Assembly: GCA_013399115.1 (NCBI GenBank)
Contig: VXAA01003990.1
Span: forward strand, 558,489 to 622,488
Origin: Anseranas semipalmata
Lineage: Eukaryota; Chordata; Aves; Anseriformes; Anseranatidae
DNA length: 64,000 nucleotides
Direction of reading: 5' to 3'
The notes below the pieces were generated by a model, which was given only the letters and a program-made list of their open reading frames with translations, was not told the origin of the DNA and made no database searches. This document shows, piece after piece, positions 12,477-22,022 of this stretch (position 1 is the first letter of the stretch; the number at the start of each line of letters is the position of its first letter). A program made the translations under genes and the position numbers.

Positions 12477-12843
12477 CTTTGACAGTTAAAGAAAAGAACA
12501 ACACAAAACAGTTATAGCAGACTGCCCAGACTTTGAATTAAATAAGATATCCTTATGTAAGTACTTGGAAAACATCTCTGACAACATGGTAAGGAGATTA
12601 AGAATGTTACCTCTCGTGACACACATAATCCTCTATCCTTTTATATTTTTACATCAAAGGACACTGCAAACACTAGATGCTTTAACAGTTTACCAGCTGT
12701 ACACCGACCACTTAAACAAATGGAGAACACCCAGTATCAGTCTTGCCAGAAAAGCAGATTGATTCCTGCCATATACCTGTACTTACATCTACCTTAAAAT
12801 TACAGCTCTACAAACTAACGCTGCACAACCTTATTTTTCAAAA
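12477..12843 (-). other. CEP162: Intron between CEP162 promoter exon and upstream exon
   Basis: About 370 bp of AT-rich sequence between the 12391-12476 exon and the CpG island. It includes the acceptor pyrimidine tract (TTCTTTTCTTTAA on the minus strand) next to 12477. Nothing else was recognised. Confidence 0.5.
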
Positions 12844-13029
12844 GGCCGAGCCGCGGAACAGCTGATGCCCTTCACGTTATCTCCGAACCAGCCCAGCCGC
12901 AGCCCCGGCTTCCCCGGCGTGGCGCCGGCGGGCAGGGCAGGGCCCGGCTCGGCGGGGCAAGAAGCGGCGGGACCGGGCGCGGCCCTCGGCCCACCCGACC
13001 TCCACCTGGGTCGCCCGCGCTTGGCCGCG

Positions 13030-13043
13030 GTTGCCTAGGAAAC
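13030..13043. promoter_or_regulatory. RFX-type X-box, GTTGCCTAGGAAAC
   Basis: This 14-mer fits the RFX X-box pattern (RYYNCC, short spacer, RGNAAC) on both strands: GTTGCC-TA-GGAAAC forward and GTTTCC-TA-GGCAAC reverse. RFX factors drive cilium genes through promoter-proximal X-boxes, and this copy lies inside the CpG island of a centriole/cilium gene. The location and near-perfect symmetry make a functional site likely; binding is inferred. Confidence 0.75.
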
Positions 13044-13114
13044 CCTCCCGGCCACCGTACCCGCCCGCCAAAACTGACCACGGGGAGCGGAGGGGTGGGG
13101 GGAAGGCGGGGACT

Positions 13115-13173
13115 NNNNNNNNNNNNNNNNNNNNNNNNNNNNNNNNNNNNNNNNNNNNNNNNNNNNNNNNNNN
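13115..13173. other. Assembly gap (59 N) in the promoter CpG island
   Basis: This is a run of N inside the CpG island. G-rich tracts on both sides (13082-13111 and 13192-13218) suggest that difficult sequence caused it. Promoter elements or part of a first exon may be missing. Confidence 0.98.
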
Positions 13174-13244
13174 CTGGCGGGGCCCGGCGGAGGGGAGGGG
13201 AGGGGGCGGCCGGGCGGGCTGTGGCGGCGCTCGCCGCTTCCACC

Positions 13245-13415
13245 ATGAGGGGTCACGGCAGGATAGCGCAGGAGCGCCCCGTCCCGTCCCGAGGACCACC
13301 TTTGTGCCTGTTCGCAGAAGCTCTCGGGGCTAACGTTATCGCCACCTGCAGCCGAAAGCTGTGCTCCTGGCCCCAAAACTGTCGTGTTCGGGAAGCATCG
13401 GGAGGGTGCTTTTAG
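13245..13415 (+). other. Divergent 56-codon open reading frame in the CpG island
   Basis: A plus-strand ATG at 13245 in the context CCACCATGA (A at -3) opens 56 codons (start MRGHGRIAQERPVP) to a TAG at 13413. It faces away from CEP162. GC-rich sequence favours long chance frames, so coding status is doubtful. It may instead mark the first exon of a divergent promoter transcript. Confidence 0.2.
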
Positions 13416-13454
13416 ATGCGTCATTAAACTCTTAAACTGCCCTGTGTGCAGTCA

Positions 13455-13530
13455 GGAGGTGGGCTCGGTGGGCTTCGTGGGTCCCTTCCAACTCGGCATA
13501 TTCAGTGATTCTGTGAAATTTCCGAAGGAT
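13455..13530 (+). mobile_element. CR1 LINE 3' terminus (sense)
   Basis: The sequence contains GGGTCCCTTCCAACTCGG followed by a degenerate ATTC-GTGATTCTGTGA ending. This is the characteristic 3' end of avian CR1 non-LTR retrotransposons, which finish in short ATTCTRTG-type units without a poly(A) tail. Only the extreme 3' end is present, as is typical of 5'-truncated CR1 copies. It sits about 100 bp beyond the CEP162 CpG island. Confidence 0.75.
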
Positions 13531-15144
13531 GTGTTTCTTCAGAAGCCGTTCAGCTGGTATTTCACAAAAGCAAGATGGAAAGAGTTAAAAGTGTTAATGC
13601 TTTTTCTAACACAAAAGTCAAAATCAAACCATCCATTCCCACTCTTACACCAAAATCCCTTTCTAAAGTTTCTCCTTTAGATGTTGGCTGCTGTGCTTTT
13701 AATACATTTTAGCACATCTCTGGAAATGTTTAAAATATGCAGAGAAATTAATGACCTCTGTTTCCCTGACCACTGTCTCTCAAATAACCACAGAACAATT
13801 GCAGTCTGTGCTTGCATGTGCTATCCAGCTAGGGTCTGTCAGTTTTGTTTGTTGTGAGAGTCACGTTGCTTTAGGAATTTTTACGCCAACATTTAGTAAA
13901 TGGCAAAATAAAGCAAGCTCACTTAAGAATACAAATGAACATTGTTCACACACACACACACACACATTTGGATTCTCTGTTGAGCAGACTCAGAATGAAA
14001 AGATTTTGAAAGGAAGTTTTCTTCAGCCAGCATCGGATACTCATCGCAAGTGAGAAACTAGTTAAAATTCTATTACTGTCTCTCATTTCCTGTTATTTTG
14101 AGAGATAAAGACTGTGCTTCCAATATGGCCTTTATATGTCCCAGATTGTTTTATCCAAGTATAAATTATAGTTTATATTCAAAGAAGCAAAGAAATATGG
14201 GCTCTGCATTTTCCATTGAAGTCTGTAGAAATTACTTTGCTGAAGGTGCTGCAGCACTTCTTTCAATCAGGCCTTTTGTCTGCAGATGGAGTATTGTATT
14301 TCCATTTGCAAAGTATGGGTCATTTGCTTCATCTTTGTGTGCAGCTTCTGCTGCTGTCTATGGGAAATGTGGGATCTGATCAAGGACAGGATGCCCATAT
14401 AAACTAATACACTAGAACGATTTGTTAGGCATGACAGCCTAATGCTGGTGAAAATGTCAGTTTCCAGCATTTGCTCTTTTCTCTCGTCTCATGAAGAAGC
14501 ATGGAGTGGGGCATGAGCATTTAAAGAGAAATATGGAAATTAATTAAGAGATGTCAGTCTGATGCTGCATGCCTTGATCCTGTTCGCATTTAAGCCAGTG
14601 CAAATTTTGCTGTTAACTTCAAAGTGATAGCCGCGACATCATTCATCGATCATGAGAGTTACTTCATATATAATCAAATAATCACATCAAGGGCTCAGTC
14701 GTCCTGCAAGCTGCTAAAAAACTGTTGCACATTGAAGCCTTTCTGTTTGCAGAAGTATGTTCAAAGAGGCTTGTACAAAGTATAAAAAAAAATGTGCAGA
14801 GGGATCAATGCTGTTGGAAACCTCAGTGCCCATATGGGGGAAAAAAACCAAACCACTCTTGATGACTGTTGTGGAGAGGAGGCATTGCCTAGTGCTGAAA
14901 TGTCATCCAGTGCATTCAAGTGACATGCACAATAGCCACTTAAAAGATCTTCATTTCCTTCTAATGCCAACCAGTTGTAGCAGTTTTCTCTAGAGCTCTT
15001 AACAGTGAAGCTTAAAAAGCTGAGAGCAGGAATAGCCATCAATTTGAGCCAGGAACTTGGCCATTAGTGTGGTGATGCTAATAAAGCTGAAGTGTGGTCA
15101 CAAATTCTGAAATAGATCCTCCTGGATAGAGCCCCAAATTATAA
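13531..15144. other. Intergenic; no gene recognised
   Basis: Non-coding, AT-rich. It contains a (CA)10 microsatellite (13947-13966). The short frames present show no recognisable similarity or splice structure. Confidence 0.6.
13947..13966. repeat. (CA)10 microsatellite
   Basis: Ten uninterrupted CA units. Confidence 0.95.
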
Positions 15145-15212
15145 GGTAAAATTCTGGCTCTACTGACATGGGTGGGAAGCCTTTGTTGACTTGCGTGAAA
15201 TTGGATTTTGCC
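15145..15212. repeat. Old amniote interspersed repeat fragment
   Basis: Contains AAAATTCTGGCTCTACTGAC and TTGACTT-CGTGAAATTGGATTTTGCC, a diverged form of the familiar amniote repeat carrying 'CAAATTCTGGC ... TTGACTTCAATGGG' motifs. The family name is not assigned. Confidence 0.45.
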
Positions 15213-18149
15213 ACTGTAGTCACTAGTTTCTCTTTTAAATGTGACGTGTACACTTACACATTTTTACTTCAGATTGCTAAAATATAAGGCTTTACATAGT
15301 AGTATAATGATTTCAAACTATTAATGGTAAAATTAAAAAGGATAAAGTATCCATACTTTTGTTTTTCCATGTCTTATTTCAGATTCGTATCATCCATAAA
15401 TGTCAATGAGGAAAAAGACATCAAATAAAAAAGAAACAAAGCATCTGCCACATCCACTTTGGCTGAGGCATTGCATTAGATAGTATTTCAGTACTGAACT
15501 TGCAAATATGTGAAATATGAGATTATGATAATAAATATTTAGCCATATTCTTGGTTATGTTTTTTTAAAGGTTAACAGTTTCATACTGAATGAAAAGCAA
15601 ACAAACAGTGGTGAATTAAGAAGTTTCTTTAAACTGCATTCTCTGTTCATGCCCACTGTGATAATACCTCCTTACACAACTATGCAATAAAAATCCTTTA
15701 CACTCTATGCATCAGCTAAAAGAAGAGCCTTCCATAAAACTAAGTTTCATAGAAAACAAGAATTATGTGGAACTGTATTTTTTGTGAGAAAAAAAATAGT
15801 CTAGCATTGTTAAATTAGGATTAGTTAGAAAATAGTTCACCTAACTATAATTTCATAATTTTTAATGCTTTCACTTTTGTGTAATTGCAGATCTTACTTT
15901 GCTCTATTGCTGATTAACCATAGCCCTCAAATCCCGAGGGCCACATTTACAGTCGACTGTGTTACAGCAGCTAGCCTGAACTTAGCTTAGCATCTCACCC
16001 GCCAGGTCTTTCCATCATGCAGTTTCTCCACAAGTTGAGAAATAAACTGTGTAGTGTTTTAAATTGCTCCAGCAGCTTAAACCAGTCACTAATCTTATTT
16101 CTGCTTTGTATTTGCATCCCTTGAAGTGAGCTGCAAGTTTGGAAGCTAGGCTGTCACGTTGCTGGCCATTTCAAGGTTTCTGTAAGTTCACAGACACGGT
16201 CTACGGCACTGTTTCTCAGACTTTTTGAAAATAAATCTCCCTTTTGCCTCATTTGTGTAAATGCTGAATTGCCTTAGCGCTGCGCTCTGTGCTGCCAATG
16301 TCTCAGTTCCTCTGCAACAGGGGGAGCACAAAGTTTCTGTAATAACTAGTTGCAGGAGTAAACCCTTGTCCATCAGAGAGAAAACTGTGCTACCGCCAGC
16401 AAATATAAGTTGTATAATATGAAGTTCCTTCAGGAGGATGAATGCTTGCAGTCAGTAATTACAGCTGCTTCTCGCTCTCAAGTTAGAAATGCATTTGCCA
16501 ACATCTAACACTGCTTTTTCTAATTTTCTAATTAGAAATACTTTTTTCTAATACTCCTAATCCTCTCTAAACTTTTTGGGAAATGTTGCTATACTGCGTA
16601 ATCCAGCCCATGGAGCAAGATCCCTCCTATAAAGAGCTTTCACTTTTGACAGATCCTGGGAACAGTATTGTGCAAAGACAGATGCAAACATGGTAGGTTT
16701 GACCAACAGTAATGCATCTGAACAAGCCTAATGATCCCATCCTATGCCTTTTGCACATCCTTCTTTGACAGTGAGAGGTCTTGGTGCTTGGCATACCTAA
16801 GACTTACTTTCCACAGGACTGAGGAAACAACATGGGCCACTTTCACCCCCAAATTATCTGAACTGCTTACCCTCATCTGAATGAATATTCTCCTTTGTAT
16901 ACAGAAAGCTATAATAAATTTTCTTCTTTGCATGAAGACACTCCACATATCTTTGGTTCAGAAAAAAAGTAAGGTAAATATTTTTATAAAAAATTCTTAG
17001 TGGCTTAGCAAAGATTAAGCTCAGAAAACTCAGCAAGGAAACATTAAGTGTGCTCATTTATTAGAATTATTCAAATCTGTAAAATCTCTTGTTAATCCTG
17101 CCAGCATATCTTCTTCACACTGGCAAGAATATTAGCTTTGCTTTTCAGGTTTTCACTTGGTTATTTTTAGTTCTTCTGAAGCCTGGGAAATAAGAAATAT
17201 AACCGCTTTGAACAGTCTGAAAGAGCCAACTCTAGCAGGGCCTCTGAATCTGATTAGATAAAACAACAAAGAGGTTCTGTTAGGGCAGAGGCAGGAAGAA
17301 CTAAGGTGGGTGGCAATATCTGTCATAACTCAGGGGAAATGTAGCCTCAAAGCACTCAAAAGTGGGTGAAAAAATAACATAAGCAATAGACAACTTTCCC
17401 ACATCTTAGGTCACCCTCCAAATGCAGTTTGAAGAATTTTGTCTGCTCTCAACTTTTTTTTTTGTATTTTTAAAGTACAATAAACAGCACATGAATGTGT
17501 GTTTATCTTAAAAAGCTTATTTAGGGGAACATCATTTCTCTGCAGATAAGTGTCTGAAAAGGCTCAGCATGGCAAGTGCAATTATATTTGTCAGTACAGA
17601 AATAGGATGAAAACTTAAGTGATTGGTTTGCAATTTAAATTTCCTTTGAAAGTAAGGTAGCCTTAGGATGACTGGAGTAGATTTCTCCCCAAAATACAGC
17701 TAGCAATAACATTGCATTTTATCCTACTGGCCGAAAAACGATCAAACAGTTGCGTTGAGTGCAACTGGGAGGTCTTCAGGTTTTTGGGGGTCGATTTAGA
17801 AACGATCTGTTATTAGAGCAGTGGGAACCTGGAACACCCACTTGGCCAAGGAACTTATTTTCCTGCTTTCTAGCAGGATGGTTATTTTAGGTCAGAGTCT
17901 GCTGAAATGAACAGATAGAAAGAAAGATTTGTGCATCCTCTCAGGAAGGGCACTCAAAGTATTTTTGAAATCATTGTTCATCCACGAGGTTAAGATTTGT
18001 CTCTATTAGGCGCCGGAACCAGCAGCTACATGTGCCAGCACCAGCAATGCCTGCACTGAGGCACCTGGTGCTTTGTGAATGCTCACTCTGGCCTGCTCTT
18101 TGGCCACCTGTAACTGCCGGCATGTCTCCCAAAGCTGCAGCTCTGCCTT
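15213..18149. other. Intergenic; no gene recognised
   Basis: AT-rich DNA without a supported gene. A possible hAT transposon end lies near 16207-16250 (CACTGTTTCTCAGACTTTTTG), and a 7-bp inverted repeat CAGTTGC/GCAACTG at 17747-17767. Otherwise featureless. Confidence 0.55.
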
Positions 18150-18365
18150 CCCCGAACAGACGTGGAGCATAGCGGCAGGTGCGTACGTGCGTGGTAATTA
18201 ACGCTGATCTGACACCAGTGGTTCTGCTGTGACTGGGGACGCGGGTCTGTCACTGGGGGAAGAGCTGCCTCTAATCACGGACCTGCGCTGGTGGCGAGGC
18301 AGCCAGCCTGTGCCAGGCCACGAAAAAGTAGGCACCGCGGTTGGATCGCCCGTGGGATCGGGTTT
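18150..18365. promoter_or_regulatory. Orphan intergenic CpG-island-like segment
   Basis: By eye this roughly 215-bp block has about 18 CpG dinucleotides and clearly over 50% GC, in a region where CpG is otherwise rare. That meets the usual size and CpG-density criteria for a small island. It includes GTGCGTACGTGCGTGG and ACCGCGG clusters. It is about 5 kb from the CEP162 promoter and not near a recognised gene. It may be a lncRNA promoter, a poised enhancer of a developmental neighbour, or a GC-rich relic. Confidence 0.6.
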
Positions 18366-21314
18366 GTGCTTTCTACCATTCCCATAATACTGCAAAGGAA
18401 ACACCTCATTTTAAGGGCTGAATTTCAATGTAATCAGAGCTCAGGATACATAGCACCTTTCCCACCCCCGGGTCAGGCTGAGGATTTCAGCACACTTGTG
18501 TGGCTTTTTGTACTGTAAGCACCACAGGTCGAGCTTGATGCCGTTTGCCATTGAATCTAGCAGGTCTACTGGACTCTGTGGTTTCTGGCAAAAGGTTTGT
18601 AATTATGCTGCTGAGGTAATAACTTCATTAAGCAGTGAGTTACTGGACAAGATTCTCTTCTGCCTTGGAAGGTCGTTACTTTGTTAGTGGATCTGTTGCT
18701 TTGCTGTATACTAACCTACATTTTTATAAAGAAAATTTGGAATGAACATTAATTTATTTGCCAGGGGTTTGATTTAACTTTTAAGGCAATAATGCATTCC
18801 ACAGTTTTCCTGACTTCATATCTGTTATAAACAGTATTCCCATGAACCAAAGGCCTTGTTAGTGGTGTTTCTATGGTATTTTCAGCAGGTTAGAGGTGGT
18901 TATAGTGTACCTTTGGACAGGAGAGATGGAGTATAAAATTTATTCCAATTGCCTTCTTTCTCAAGCTTTTTTCTCATTATAATTTCCTCCTAAATTAATC
19001 TGCTTCACCTTTTTATTTTCCTTTAGGCTGTGCTGGGAGGCTCAGTCTTCCATTCCTGCACAGGGAATTCAGTATCAGGTCTCACAGGCTAAAGGGACAA
19101 GATTAGACCCTTGCGAGGAATCATTGCCAGTAAAAATTTCTGCTCCCGCACCTGATCCATGGGCGGCCAAAGTGAATTGTGTAGAGAGCTCTTTTCCCCC
19201 GATGAGTGAAAAAAGGCCAGTGAGTGCCCATGGATACCCTTTTCCCCTTTGGCCATTGGAGGAGTAACCCCCCCCCAAACTTAGGTTCACATGACAAAGA
19301 CCTGAAATGTGTTAACCAGCATCTACTGGGGGGGAAAGGGTGCCTGCTACAAGTCTGTTCTCTGTGCAAAGCGAGCATGCATGCCAGTTTAATGGAGCTG
19401 TCTCACCAGTCATCCCTTCTTGCACGGAGCTGTCAGCCCTGGTCCCACGCTGTTTGCACCAATGCTGCAAGCACAGAACCAGGTGATGGGGAAGTCAAAG
19501 AGACCCATGGTCGCCTCCACTGCTGTCACATCCCCAGCACTGCTAGGGGTTGTTTTGGCTGGAGGTAGACACCTCACCTACAGCAAATGTACAGCCTGCT
19601 GCCTCTGTTGCCCTATGCTGTCAGGGCTCTGCAGAGGGATCTGGCACTCCACCAGCCGAAGAAACCATTCTGGAGTCAGCATTTGTCCTCATGTTCAGTT
19701 TTTTTTTTTCATACCTGGAAATAAAGATAATCTAAACTGATGTTCTGTGTATGTTTTCTGTGTACAGAAAACAGAAGCCAGCCAAATAGTTTCTACTGAA
19801 AGGGAAGCCTCAGTACTCTGAAACTCTTAAAGGTGGTCAGGCAGACTTTTTTTTTTTTTTTTCGTAAAGAGGGCATTAGGTAGGGATATGACCTGTCATT
19901 ACTTAGAGATTTTCAGCAGCTGAACATCTGATGTCTGTCTGCCACCCACCTAGTACCAAAAATGCCACCAAGAGATCAGCTTGTTGATCTGCTAAAGTAG
20001 GCCTTAAAGCTTAGCCTCAAAGGCCCATGACACCTGCCTTCCCATGTCTTCTCTTCCTCTTCATATCTATCCCACTAATCACCTATTAGCTCCTAAGGTA
20101 CCAGAAATAAACACTAGAAGCCCCAAGGTTCAGAGAGTGTATATTAAGACCTGTGAAAACTGCCTGTTCCAAGCATTTGTCTTGAAAGTAATACCTAGCT
20201 TAAGGATTTAAAACCTAGTGAAGTTTTTTGTTGTTTCAGGCTTTTGGGAAGTGGTCATTTTCTTAATGTGATAAGAAACTGAAACGTTTTCAAAGAAAAG
20301 AAATTTAGATGTGTGGCCTGCATGGATTAGTAAGACTGGAAGTTGCTGTTACGTGAATCCCTTAATTACAACAAACCTTCTCTGTTCAGCTGCTATGTTT
20401 ACTTAATAGCATACTAAGCTACAATTTTTACATGTATAATAAAAGTATTTAGGTGTCACTGTTTTCTTGCAGTGTAATAATATTTGATTTGATTTAATTT
20501 AAGTTTAGATAAGCTTGGACTTTTTGTTCCTTTCCTCCACTCTGAGGGATGAAATAGCCCGGTGCTAAAGCCTTTTAAGATTCAAGAAAACTGTTTAAGC
20601 TTGGCATCTGCAACTAATAATAAAGACTATGCAACTTTGAATGAAAATATGTCTAATTATCATGGCAACGGGAAGATGGTTGACTCATCTTCAGCAGTTT
20701 GGATTACATGTGTGGGATTGTGTTTTGGATGGAGCACTCCAGAATAGCAACACTCCATCAAAAACACAGTCGTGCACCTGTATTCCAAATGGCTGAATAA
20801 GGCAAAACACATGTCACAGGAACACTGTGAATCAAATTAAAAAAAAAAAAAAAAAAGAAAAAAGAAAAAAAGGAAAGAAAAGAAAGCTGGAAGAGAAATA
20901 AAGACAAGTACCATAACATTGGTGTGTGTGAAGACTTGTTTCTCTAAAGCTCCCTGAGTGATTTATTTATCGCTAAACCTCTGTTCGCAAGCCATGTTTG
21001 ATTTTGCTTGATGCTGATATAGACACTGCAACCGGATCTTATGGAAAGGGCTGCCAGCAACTGTTTGATCCTGATAAATTACAATAACAGGCACAATTTA
21101 CAATGAGAAGCTAGTGCTGCTCCTGGCCCTAATGTGTGATGAGGTTTAAAACATCGTGGGCCAAAATTCTACTTACCTTGTGGCCCCCTTGGACCACTTA
21201 CAGAGGAGTGTAAGAGAGCCACTGAGCAGAAGAAAATCACATTCACAGCAAGAGTCAGCCCCAATTTTATATCAAAGGTGAGCATGTGCGTGTATGTATA
21301 TCTGTGTGCACCTG
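18366..21314. other. Intergenic; moderately GC-rich patch and A-rich tract
   Basis: 18990-19700 is more GC-rich than its flanks and carries short overlapping frames on both strands that I regard as chance. A 16-T run lies at 19847-19862 and an A-rich tract at 20839-20886. GGGCCAAAATTCTACTTACC at 21158-21177 recalls the start of an old amniote repeat. No gene was recognised. Confidence 0.55.
20839..20886. repeat. A-rich low-complexity tract
   Basis: Eighteen A followed by an A/G-rich decay zone. It could be a degenerate poly(A) tail, but no retrocopy is recognised upstream. Confidence 0.9.
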
Positions 21315-21412
21315 GAGTGAAAGAGATGTTGTGGGGAAAAGCAGTACAAGAAGAGTGCATAATTCACGTGTTTGGAAACTTGTGTGTTAAATGAGCAGTC
21401 CATTCCCCTGGT
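21315..21412 (+). repeat. Diverged local duplication, copy A
   Basis: About 95 bp that aligns by eye with 21925-22022 (copy B), including the exact shared block GAAACTTGTGTGTT and a similar GGGGAAA..GTACAAGAA core. See copy B. Confidence 0.7.
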
Positions 21413-21426
21413 GTCTTCTGCATGTG

Positions 21427-21443
21427 CACACACACACACACAC
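21427..21443. repeat. (CA)8 microsatellite
   Basis: Uninterrupted CA units next to duplication copy A. Confidence 0.95.
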
Positions 21444-21924
21444 CAACATTTATGCCTGCAACGCATATGTGTTGTGAATATTGAAGTATTCTCTTTGGAA
21501 AGTTAATTGATGACTGGCATGCTTATTTGATCTTTACAGTGTCGAGTTCAAAATGTAATAAGCTATAAAAAACACCCAATGGTTGAACATGCAAAAAGGT
21601 GCAAATTCAGGAGGGGATGTGAAGTGATATGAATTAGACCCTTCTGTATATTTTCTTTGCAGTAGCGTTCCAAGACACCTGCCCCTTATTTCAGCAATGT
21701 ATATGAGCCACAGTCCACACCCAGAAGAGTAAAGCCAGATTTCTTAAGATATTTCATTGCCTGGAAGCTTTTGATAATCCCCTCAGATGCTTCTTTGCCT
21801 TTTTTTAGGGGACTTTGAGTCTAATTAGATTAATGCACACATTCTTACTGATGTGCTAGGAGTTAGCTCTCCTGGAGGTCAACTGTTAATAATCCAAAAA
21901 AAGACAGAGATTAGAGAATGAAGT

Positions 21925-22022
21925 GGAATGAAAGTGGTGTCGCGGGGAAAGGAGGTACAAGAAAAGGTATAAACTACATGTTTAGAAACTTGTGTGTTCT
22001 CTGAGGAGCTCATATTGCTGGT
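21925..22022 (+). repeat. Diverged local duplication, copy B
   Basis: Direct-orientation partner of 21315-21412, offset 610 bp, roughly three quarters identical by eye. Copy B keeps CGCGGGG where copy A has TGTGGGG, consistent with CpG decay in A. It may be a tandem segmental duplication or two copies of an unrecognised repeat. Confidence 0.7.

Larger units (their letters stand above)
1..13040 (-). other. CEP162: CEP162 gene, 5' portion (gene span, truncated by window start)
   Basis: This is the inferred span of the minus-strand CEP162 gene inside the window, from the promoter CpG island to the window edge. CEP162 is a coiled-coil, microtubule-binding protein at the distal end of centrioles, where it helps assemble the ciliary transition zone with CEP290. 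What is seen: a start exon encoding MAHRFSKEELDEQFEEFLKE, a second exon continuing with an SDDS motif and a PWW tripeptide followed by acidic residues, and a probable third exon. Splice sites and phases are compatible between them. The match to vertebrate CEP162 N-termini is from memory. Only the N-terminal, mostly disordered part is present; the C-terminal coiled coils would lie left of base 1. The transcription start is not resolved. Confidence 0.82.
12844..13345. promoter_or_regulatory. CEP162: Promoter CpG island of CEP162
   Basis: The base composition changes abruptly from AT-rich to very GC- and CpG-rich at about 12844 and returns by about 13345. It is the strongest CpG island in the window and sits just upstream of the CEP162 5' exons. 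It holds an RFX X-box (13030-13043), a GC-box-like GGGGGCGG (13202-13209), G-rich quadruplex-type tracts on the plus strand, and an assembly gap. No TATA box is visible, as is usual for a ciliary housekeeping promoter. The minus-strand first exon probably ends in the 12845-13000 part, but no donor is decisive (candidates at GACCCAG|GTGGAG and AATAAG|GTTGTG). Confidence 0.85.

Noticed and set aside
12872..13424. Several 98-140-codon frames across the CpG island
   Set aside because: They read through the N gap and exist because GC-rich DNA lacks stops; only the Kozak-ATG frame was kept as a low-confidence note.
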